Source: Adiantum capillus-veneris (Eukaryota > Streptophyta > Polypodiopsida > Polypodiales > Pteridaceae). Taken from it: DNA of 64,000 nt. The position numbers and the translations under genes were made by a program. The DNA lies in the NCBI GenBank assembly GCA_014529385.2, contig CM043946.1, forward strand, positions 39,013,558 to 39,077,557, given 5' to 3'. The notes below the pieces were generated by a model, which had not been told where the DNA came from, did not search any database, and saw only the letters and a list, made by a program, of their open reading frames with translations. This document shows positions 56,566 to 64,000 of the stretch, one piece after another. The first letter of the stretch is position 1; each line of letters opens with the position of its first letter.

Positions 56566-59500
56566 GATATTGGCTTAGTTGCATTTGCGAATGAGGTTGA
56601 AGATGAAAGTGAAGGGCCTTATGAAGTGATTGAAGGGCTGATGCAAACCAAGGTTGAGTTGTCAAAGAAGCAGGAATTAATGACACAAATGATTAGTGGA
56701 GACCTCTCAGCTATGGAGAAGGACATATATTTGCATATGCTGGCTAGTTTTCCTGATTTGTTCATTACTTCATATGAAGAGATCAGAGGGTTCAAGGGTG
56801 AAGAGATGCATATAGAGCTGAAAGAAGGTGCTAAGCCAGTGCGGAAAAGGCTAAGAAGGATGGGTCAAGAGCAAATGGAAGCCTTGCAAGAAGAGGTGGA
56901 CAAGTTGTTGAAGCCAGGGTTCATAGTCCCTGTGGAGACCACAGAATGGGTGAGTCCAGTAGTAGTCAGTCCAAAGAAGGATGGGAAGTGGAGGATTTGT
57001 GTAGATTTTAAACCCTTAAATGCAGCCACTAAGAAGAACCCATATCCTCTTCCATTCATTGATCAGATCTTGGATTCAGTGGCAGGTTATGAGAGGTACA
57101 GTGTGTGTGATGGTTTTTCAGGCTATTTTCAATTGAAGATTGCTCTTAAAGACCGCACAAAGACAACTTTTATTATGCCATGGAGCTGCTATTGCTACAC
57201 AGTATTGCCATTTGGGTTGTCAAATGGACCTTCCTTCTATCAAGAGAGAGCAAATTGCATGTTGGAACCATTCATTGGTAGTTGTGTTAAAGCTTTTATG
57301 GATGACTTCTGTGTCTATAGCAGTAGGGCTGATCACCATGAGAAGCTGCAGATGGTATTGGCTCGATATGATGAATGTGGAGGACAACTAAATCCAAAGA
57401 AATGTCATCTAGCACAGCCAAGGGTGAAGTTATTGGGCCATATGGTGTCAGAAAATGGCATTGAGGCAGATCCAGATAAGGTGAAGTCTATTATTCTTCT
57501 TCCATCACCTATGAGTACGAAGCAATTGGCAACCTTTATACACAAAGTGAAGTACATGGCACGGTTTATTCCATTGTCTTCGCAGCTTCTTTATCCATTA
57601 CAGCAAGTGGCAAATCATGATCCATTGCAATGGGATGACAAGTGTGAAGAAGTGTTTCAAGAGGTGAAAGAGGTGTTAGGGGGGTTGCCAGCCATGCAGG
57701 CTCCTGATTGGGAGAAAGTTTTTTATGTAAATCCATCAGTAGGGGATGATGCCATTGGAGCCATGTTATTGCAAAAGGGGAAGGGCAGCCATTATATGAG
57801 GCCAGTGTATTGTGCAAGCCGCGTGAAGTTGGTAGCGGAGAGAAAGTTATCGGAAGTAGAGCTAGTGATGGCCAGTGTAATATTTGCTTGTCGACGATTT
57901 CGTCATTACTTGCTACCACGGCCTTTTGTTTTCTTGAAGAGTTATGCCTTTTTGCCACAGTTAATTAATGGTACTAACATGTCAAATGTGGTGAAGAAAT
58001 GGGTAATTGAGCTGCAAGAGTTTGAGTTCTCTTTTCTAGTGGAAGATAGTACAAGGGCTACCCTAACTAATTTGTTGACCTACAAGGAGAATCCCCTTAT
58101 TGTTAAGGAAGAGGTGGTGAGAAAGGTAGTTGAAGAAGTGCCACAGATCAGCAATGCACATGTGTTGTTCTTTGATGGTTCATACAGAAAGAGCCATGAT
58201 GCAGCTTCAGGGGGTATAGCACTTTATGATCTAGAGGGGAAGCTAGTATGCAAGAGAGGGTTCAAATTGGATGCGCATAGTAACAATGAGGCTGAATATG
58301 CTACATTGGAAGCCGGATTACACATTTGTCTGAAGCATGGGGTTCGAAGGTTGAGCATAAAAGGTGATGCCTTGTTAGTGGTGAAGCAAGTGCTGGGTGT
58401 GTGGAAGAGTAAGAACACCTCATTGAAGGAAATGTGCTTCAGAATTAAAGGCCTGTTAAAAAAGTTTGAAGCATGGAGCATCAGACACATTGAACGTGCT
58501 CTAAATGGAGAGGCACATGAAGCAGCTCAAGGCATGATTGGGGAGCTATTTGTGTTGAGGACCACTTTACCTCTTTATCATGGCCGGGAAAGTTTGGCTC
58601 AAGAAGAGGAGTTTTTGCTAACAGGAATCATTCCAAAGGAGATTCAGAAGTCTAAGAAGTATAGCTTTGTGCGTAGAGCATACAGGTACAAATTGATTGG
58701 TGATGTCTTATACATGAAAGGGGCTGATCTCGTGTTGAGACGTGTACCTTGGCGGGAGGAGCTTTACAGAGTGTTGGAAGAGAATCATGAAGGCGCATGT
58801 GGTGGCCATTTTGCTCTAAAGATCACCTTGCATAAGATTTTGCAAGAGGGGTATGTATGGCCTAGTTTGCACAAGGATGTTCACCATTGGTGTAGGTCTT
58901 GCAATAGGTGTCAAGCATTTGGGAAGAGAGTGTTGAAGCCAGAGCTACGAAAAACCATTATGGCGTTTGATGTGTTTGAAAAGTGGGGAATTGATGCAAT
59001 AGGCCCGTTACCTATCACAAGCAGGGCAGAGGCTATAGCAGTAAAACAGATCACTGCAAAGGATGTGGCAAAATTTTTGTATGATGAAATATGTTGCAAG
59101 TTTGGTGTGCCATTAGAGCTACTTTCAGATAAGGGGCTAGGATTTAGAGCTAAACTGCTAGACTTCTTATGCACAAAGATCAAGATTAAGCACCAGCATA
59201 CCACTCCTTATTACCCACAGTGTAATGGCTTGAATGAAAGATTCAATGGTGAGTTGGTACAAATTCTTTCTAAAGTGATAGAGCACCAAGGAAAGAATTG
59301 GGATTTGGAATTGCCTAGTGCATTATGGGCTTACCGTACTTCGGTGAAGACAGGTACAGGGTTTACTCCATTTCATTTGGTGTATGGAAAGGAAGCACTA
59401 TTGCCTGTGGAAGTAGAGTTGCGTGCGGTCAAGATGTTAGAGAAGTTGCTTGGGCCGCCTAGTGATGCATTCAAAGAGAGGCTCTTACAGTTACAAGAGG

Positions 59501-59907
59501 TCCCGTTGGATAGGATGAGCGCATTGGAGCATTATGGGCAGATGCAGGATAAGGCTTTGGCAAAGATAAATGAAAAGGTCAAAAGTAAGGGTATCAAGAA
59601 ACATGACTTGGTTTTGCGCTACAACAGCAAACTAGACAACACCTTCCAAAAGAAGTTTCAAATTAAGTGGGAAGGCCCTTTCAAGGTAGTGGAGTGTTTC
59701 CCGAATGGTACATATCAGTTGGCTAACCTGGATGGGATTTTACATACGTCAAGGGTAAATGGATTGCGTCTTAAGTTGTATCATGCCAGGTTGATGATGG
59801 TGGAGCAAGATGAGTTTTCTGAAGAGCGAGTGATGTCTGTGAAGGATGAGGAGACCTGTGATGCGGCGAGTCTCATATCTCTCTTTGCTGCTGCTGATCA
59901 TGAATGA
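56566..59907 (+). CDS. pol of the Tat-type element: RT, dual RNase H, integrase
   Basis: In frame with gag after one TAG; the first Met is at 56626. Residues counted from there: RT 75-290 with KDGKWRICVDF and catalytic FMDD (222). A first RNase H-like domain (about 365-490) reads YVNPSVGDD where active enzymes have a TDAS-type Asp, so it is probably a structural connection. A second RNase H (514-650) has LFFDGS, NNEAEY and IKGDALLV. The integrase has an H-H-C-C zinc region (715-760), Asp (GID, 788), Asp (LLSDKG, 834) and Glu (LNERFNG, 869). The segment after GPLPITSR appears about 15 residues shorter than in relatives, which may disable the core. There is no chromodomain; the C-terminal part has KWEGPFKVVE. 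Confidence 0.88.
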   Translation, partial: DIGLVAFANEVEDESEGPYEVIEGLMQTKVELSKKQELMTQMISGDLSAMEKDIYLHMLASFPDLFITSYEEIRGFKGEEMHIELKEGAKPVRKRLRRMGQEQMEALQEEVDKLLKPGFIVPVETTEWVSPVVVSPKKDGKWRICVDFKPLNAATKKNPYPLPFIDQILDSVAGYERYSVCDGFSGYFQLKIALKDRTKTTFIMPWSCYCYTVLPFGLSNGPSFYQERANCMLEPFIGSCVKAFMDDFCVYSSRADHHEKLQMVLARYDECGGQLNPKKCHLAQPRVKLLGHMVSENGIEADPDKVKSIILLPSPMSTKQLATFIHKVKYMARFIPLSSQLLYPLQQVANHDPLQWDDKCEEVFQEVKEVLGGLPAMQAPDWEKVFYVNPSVGDDAIGAMLLQKGKGSHYMRPVYCASRVKLVAERKLSEVELVMASVIFACRRFRHYLLPRPFVFLKSYAFLPQLINGTNMSNVVKKWVIELQEFEFSFLVEDSTRATLTNLLTYKENPLIVKEEVVRKVVEEVPQISNAHVLFFDGSYRKSHDAASGGIALYDLEGKLVCKRGFKLDAHSNNEAEYATLEAGLHICLKHGVRRLSIKGDALLVVKQVLGVWKSKNTSLKEMCFRIKGLLKKFEAWSIRHIERALNGEAHEAAQGMIGELFVLRTTLPLYHGRESLAQEEEFLLTGIIPKEIQKSKKYSFVRRAYRYKLIGDVLYMKGADLVLRRVPWREELYRVLEENHEGACGGHFALKITLHKILQEGYVWPSLHKDVHHWCRSCNRCQAFGKRVLKPELRKTIMAFDVFEKWGIDAIGPLPITSRAEAIAVKQITAKDVAKFLYDEICCKFGVPLELLSDKGLGFRAKLLDFLCTKIKIKHQHTTPYYPQCNGLNERFNGELVQILSKVIEHQGKNWDLELPSALWAYRTSVKTGTGFTPFHLVYGKEALLPVEVELRAVKMLEKLLGPPSDAFKERLLQLQEVPLDRMSALEHYGQMQDKALAKINEKVKSKGIKKHDLVLRYNSKLDNTFQKKFQIKWEGPFKVVECFPNGTYQLANLDGILHTSRVNGLRLKLYHARLMMVEQDEFSEERVMSVKDEETCDAASLISLFAAADHE

Positions 59908-59910
59908 TCT

Positions 59911-59935
59911 AGCAGGCTAGGGGGTGGGCAAATTA
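59911..59935 (+). other. Polypurine tract
   Basis: AGCAGGCTAGGGGGTGGGCA lies between the pol stop and TGTCAGG of the 3' LTR. Confidence 0.65.
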
Positions 59936-61081
59936 TGTCAGGAGTTTTTTGGAGCAAGGAATTGCGCATATGTACATACACATGCATGGTGCATGGAATA
60001 AAGGATTGCCCATTTTCCAGAGCCAGGTGGTTATGTGGGGCCCACATGTGTACAGGTAGGACACCATGTACATAGTGCATTGATTTTCATCGTTACTAGT
60101 ACCATTGTGTTTTTCTACAATAAGGAGGAGTTGGTAGCGTGTAAAAATTCTCGAGGAAGCTATCCGCGGGCCGACGACATGAGGTCAGCAGGTGCGTCAG
60201 ATGGCATCTAGTGGCGTCAGGAGGGCGAACGAGGTCAATATTTGCACGCGGATGAGGACGGACCCAACGTGGGTGTTTTCTTGTGAGAGTTATGCAGAAA
60301 GGTCACCATTAGGACCACTTTTTGGGTCCACTTCACGTGGTGGTGAGATGTATTATTGGAAGAAAGCTGAGTGCCAGGTGTGCGAATGCTGCAAAAAGGT
60401 GACAACTATGCACTGCGAGGTCAGTTTTTGGCCTGTTCGGGGTCCGTTTGAGGTCATCTAAAAGGCCAAGGGTGCCCAAGTAATAAAGCTAAGTGTGGGA
60501 ACTGAAAAATAAGAGAGAAGACTAGAAAAAACGTGGAGAAGAGAGGAGGAACAGCCGCAGCTGTGTTTTTGCTCATTTTGGAGCCTGTTTTGGCCGTAAA
60601 CTGCTCATCCGAGGTCGGATTTGAGCACTTTGACATTGTAAACTGGGGTTTTGGGCCGTTCCGGACGCGATGGCGCTTTCCATTTTGTCAAATTCCTCAC
60701 TCTTTTTTTCTGTTTTTCTGTGTAATCTTCTGCGGTGAGTGAAGCTTCTTCTCCAATTTGTGATTGTATCTGGTATCTTTTACCCATATTGTGTGAGCTG
60801 TTTGCCTCATTGGTGTTGGCCCAAGCTCATTTGTATCTAAACATCAGAAGTTCTCCTCTTTTGAGCTGAGTTTTTGTGTGTGTGTGTATGTGTGTGTGTG
60901 TGTCTCTGTGTGGAGTGGGCAAGTGGATAGTCTCTCTCCTCTCACTCCAGAGGTGTGTTCCCTGTCTCGGCCAGGTGTGTTGTGTAAGCCGAGTGGTGCC
61001 CCATAGTGTGTGTGTGTATCTTCCCAAGAGTGTGTGTCGGGTCGTTATAGAGGCGCTCTGTGTGTTTTCATCCCGCTCACA
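59936..61081 (+). repeat. 3' LTR (1146 bp)
   Basis: Near-identical to the 5' LTR, including the TG-rich tract (about 60874-60903). Confidence 0.93.
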
Positions 61082-61117
61082 ATGTCACCCACAATGAGTG
61101 AACCACGTATATCATGT

Positions 61118-61161
<44 letters not shown>

Positions 61162-61450
61162 ATGTTTTGTGTGTGAAAATTATCTCTCTCCATTAAGTAA
61201 AACACTCTAATCTCTAGTTAGATATGCCTCTATTTGCTAACAGGCAATGTGGCTAGAGTCTACGAAGTTTCACAAAAATTGTAGATGGCATCAACCCATT
61301 TGAGAAACACTCACATTCTATAGTGTATGGACAATTGTCATTGTCAACTACAATATTTCATCATGGCTAGCAGCTAAGAAGGGACATGTTCTTAAATTTG
61401 ATTGTGTCGGTCTGTATAAAGTAAAGAATACTTGTGTATGTGTGTGTGTG

Positions 61451-61501
<51 letters not shown>

Positions 61502-61604
61502 GTATGTATGAAAGTATACACACAAACACACACTCACATATATATCTTTGTCCTCTCCTTAAATAGCTATAATAGTTGTGGATAGTCATACAAGTGGTGG
61601 ACAT
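61082..61604. other. Spacer between two retroelements
   Basis: (TC)n at 61121-61157 and a TG/CA/TA compound microsatellite at 61434-61500. No gene or LTR continuation was recognised. Confidence 0.6.
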
Positions 61605-61830
61605 TGTTGGAATTAGGGTTGCAAAGAAACACACACAGCTTGGAGAAGACGAAGGAAGCTCAAGGCACACAATAGAGAGTGTGTTACTTAGTGTGCAATG
61701 GAATGATAGATAGCACTAGAGTGATGGGTGTATATACAATGCACGGGGGAAAAACCTCCTAAAGAGGGAAAAAATGCCCCGGCGGTCCTAGTGTGTTCAC
61801 ACACATCACTACCACATGTATATGGTAACA
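61605..61830 (-). repeat. 3' LTR of the copia element (226 bp)
   Basis: Minus-strand TGTTACC...TTCCAACA; the plus strand starts TGTTGGAATTAGGGTTGC. Short LTRs are usual for Ty1/copia. The 5' partner is outside the window, so the boundary rests on termini and polypurine-tract position. The adjoining outside bases are GACAT (61600-61604). Confidence 0.65.
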
Positions 61831-61842
61831 AATCCCCCCTGG
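61831..61842 (-). other. Polypurine tract of the copia element
   Basis: Minus-strand CCAGGGGGGATT directly precedes TGTTACC. Confidence 0.75.
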
Positions 61843-61858
61843 AGTGATGCGGTGAACG

Positions 61859-64000
61859 AGAGATGGCACATGGGTAAAGGGAAGTGCCATGCCCTGAGGA
61901 CAGGATAAGTCCACAAAGGGGAGTAAGCCCAAAGCTTTGCGGAAAGCTTCAAGCTTCTCACGAGACAATGCCTTTGTGAAAAGATCTGCAAGGTTGTCCT
62001 GTGTTGGTACATAAGCCAAGCTGATCTCTCCTGCTGAGAGCCTCTCCCTGACATAGTGGTAATGCACCTCAATGTGCTTTGTGCGAGCATGAAAAACTGG
62101 GTTCCTCGCAACTGCCAATGCGCTCTAAATGTGAGTGTAGATAGTGTTGGCAGTGTCCTGTCCAACACCCAAATCAGCCATAAGGCGTCTGAGCCATACA
62201 CACTCAACCGTAGTTGTGAAGACTGCCCTGTACTCAGCCTCACAACTTGAAGTGGCCACAGTAGGTTGCTTCTTGCTCAACCATGATATACATGAACTGC
62301 CAAGCATGAAACAAAAACCACTTGTGGACACTCTCGTGTCAAAACAACCAGCCCAATCTGAGTCCGAAAAAGCATGTAAGTCTGGCGGAAATGATCCCCC
62401 CTTGGGATAAAACAAGACAAGATGTAAAGTGCCACTAAGGTAGCGGAAAATCTCTTGACAGCCTGCCAATGCTTAGACCCTAGGCTATGCATAAATTTGC
62501 TGACCTGTGAGACTGCAAACTGAATATCCGGCCTCATGTTGCATACATAAATGAGGCAACCAACAGCAGTTTGGTAAAGAGTGACATCAGCAAGATCGCC
62601 AGCATCATGTAGACTCAACTTCAAACCTGTTTCCATGGGAGTGGCAATAGGTTTGCAATCCTCAAGTCCAAACTTACATAGCAATGTCTCTATGTAACTT
62701 TTCTGACACAAGGCAATACCACCATCACACTGCTTAAATTGTATGCCCAAATAATGATGCAACAACCCCAAATCTTTCATCTTGAAAGTAGCATTCAAAT
62801 CAGCCTTAAATTCAGCAATATGTCTCTCATTTGGTCTAGTGATCAGCAAATCATCAACATAAAGAACCACGATGAGAAATACATCACCCTCACGCTTTAC
62901 ATACAATGTGCTTTCTGTTGGACTGTTACAAAAGCCTTGTTTGACCAAATGAGTGTCAAATTTCTCATACCAAGCACGAGGAGATTGCTTCAACCCATAC
63001 AAAGCCTTGTTACATTTGCACACTTTGTCCTCTTGTCCTTTTATGACAAAACCGCGAGGCTGCGTTACATAAACTTCCTCAAATATTTCACCATTCAAGA
63101 AAGTAGTAACAATGTCTGATTGATGTACATCCCAACCAAAATGAGCTGCCAATGCACATAGAAAACTTACAGTAGTCATACGACAAGTGGGAGCAAAAGT
63201 CTCTTCATAATCTATGCCTTTTTGTTGTGCATAACCCTTTGCAACAAGTCGAGCCTTATGGCGATCGATCTCACCATTCGGCTTGCGTTTCAACTTGTAA
63301 ACCCACTTCGTACCAATGGCCTTTTTGCCAGGAGGCAAATCACATAAAGTCCATGTGTCATTTTCTATAAGTGCATCATATTCTGATTGCATGCTAGCCA
63401 TCCAATTTTCTGAATTTTGTGCTTCATCAAAAGTTAGAGGCTCCTCAACATCATGTAAGCTAGACACAGTCAAATCATAACAATCTGATGCATAAGATGC
63501 ATGGCGAGAGCCTAAACAAGTACGACTAGACAAAGGTGCATCCAATTTACTGTCACGCAAAGTGTGCACCAGCCATTTTGGCATACCTCTAGCCTGCTCA
63601 TTTTCAGCCCTTTCCTCATCAAGTACATCATGTACATTTGCATCAGTAATAAGCTGATCTAAAACATTTTCAGAAACGCCCATAGGCTGTACATTTGCCT
63701 CATTGGAACTTACATTTGTATTTCCACCACTGAAAAGAGGCAACAAAGTGTCATAAATGTCATGTGAGCTTACATTATTGTCTCTAGTACATGACAGCAA
63801 GGGCTAAACAAAATCTTCCACAAACACTACATCCCGAGAAACCAAAATACGTTTTGTTTGCGGATGATACAACCTGTAACCTTTGTTTTCAGCACTATAA
63901 CCAACAAAAATACATTTGACAGCCTTCTCATCCAATTTTCTGCGTTGCACTTGTGGCACCAAAGCATATTCCAAACAACCAAAAACATGCATGTGCTCAA
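61859..64000 (-). pseudogene. copia pol: integrase C-end, reverse transcriptase, RNase H
   Basis: Minus-strand order: MHVFGCLEYALVPQ with KCIFVGYSAENKGYRLY (integrase C-terminal region, 63992-63807), then TAG. Next come the linker and RT: GTKWVYKLKRKPNGEIDRHK, ARLVAKGYAQQ, DVHQSDIVTTFLNG (catalytic Asp region), ALYGLKQSPRAWYEK, catalytic YVDD (about 62848-62862) and MRPDIQFAVSQVSKFM. A frameshift near 62460 moves to the RNase H frame: YLSGTLHL, SDSDWAG, STSGFCFMLG, SSCEAEYRA. Then come a TAG at 62125, ARTKHIEVHYHY and LADLFTKAL. All are standard Ty1/copia blocks. The three lesions mean that this copy is inactive. Confidence 0.9.

Larger units (their letters stand above)
52402..61081 (+). mobile_element. 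Tat-type Ty3/gypsy retrotransposon with dual RNase H, young
   Basis: LTRs 52402-53546 and 59936-61081 begin TGTCAGG and end CGCTCACA, and differ at only about 2% of sites by eye. Order: 5' LTR, primer-site-like TGG box, 1-kb leader, gag-protease, TAG, pol (RT, degenerate RNase H, archaeal-type RNase H, integrase), purine-rich tract, 3' LTR. The second RNase H places it in the Tat side of the family. The 5-bp flanks (GACGT before, ATGTC after) do not match, so no target duplication is visible. Confidence 0.92.
61605..64000 (-). mobile_element. Ty1/copia retrotransposon, 3' part, cut by the window end
   Basis: On the minus strand: end of integrase, RT, RNase H, polypurine tract, then a short 3' LTR (61605-61830). 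The 5' LTR, gag and most of integrase lie beyond 64000. Lesions: TAG at 63804-63806, a frameshift near 62450-62469, and TAG at 62125-62127. Confidence 0.88.

Overview
This is nuclear DNA from a land plant with a large, repeat-dense genome. The evidence is a plant A-type (CYP71-clan) cytochrome P450 with one phase-0 intron, plant Ty3/gypsy and Ty1/copia elements, a LINE, and unusually frequent long (TC/GA)n and (TG/CA)n tracts. The mix of families (a Tat-type gypsy with two RNase H domains, a LINE with an L1-type ORF1 protein) fits a fern or other non-flowering plant best, but the species call is inference. No bacterial or organellar block and no tRNA or rRNA gene was recognised.

Layout. 1-5.9 kb: AT-rich DNA without a recognisable gene, with short tandem repeats and two notable hairpins. 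5.94-14.70 kb: a complete but coding-dead LTR retrotransposon with 3.6-kb LTRs, matching 5-bp target duplications (ATCTC) and a 1.5-kb interior that keeps only a chromodomain scrap. 15.5-21.5 kb: a 3.0-kb head-to-tail duplication. 21.2-25.2 kb: a second duplicated block (about 1.2 kb) carrying the 5' end of a P450 gene, namely one broken copy, one tiny duplicated start that forms an upstream ORF, and one apparently intact two-exon gene. 25.3-26.1 kb: a minus-strand integrase relic with an apparent micro-inversion.

27-30 kb: simple repeats, including a 48-nt G run. 30.8-41.2 kb: a minus-strand Ty3-like element with LTRs, primer-binding site and polypurine tract. It encodes Gag-protease plus an ORF with repeated W-x-P-K motifs but no reverse transcriptase or integrase, and its leader holds a striking array of near-identical palindromes. 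It sits at the junction of a pre-existing 0.7-kb tandem duplication. 42-45.6 kb: microsatellite clusters around an Mpo1-like (DUF962) coding segment. 45.6-50.2 kb: a nearly full-length LINE inserted in a (TC)n tract. 51.9-52.4 kb: a cut-off LTR of another element. 52.4-61.1 kb: a young Tat-type Ty3/gypsy element with near-identical LTRs and an in-frame TAG between Gag-protease and Pol. 61.6 kb to the end: the 3' part of a Ty1/copia element on the minus strand.

The only plausible functional host gene is the P450 at 23.39-25.22 kb; the DUF962 segment is partial or decayed. Nearly everything else is transposon or segmental-duplication material at different stages of decay. All five nonsense codons seen in LTR-element frames are TAG, which fits loss of CAG codons by cytosine deamination. 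The features most worth a second look are the palindrome array in the 30.8-41.2 kb element, the LINE in (TC)n, and the pair of foldback elements whose stems differ in sequence but keep pairing.
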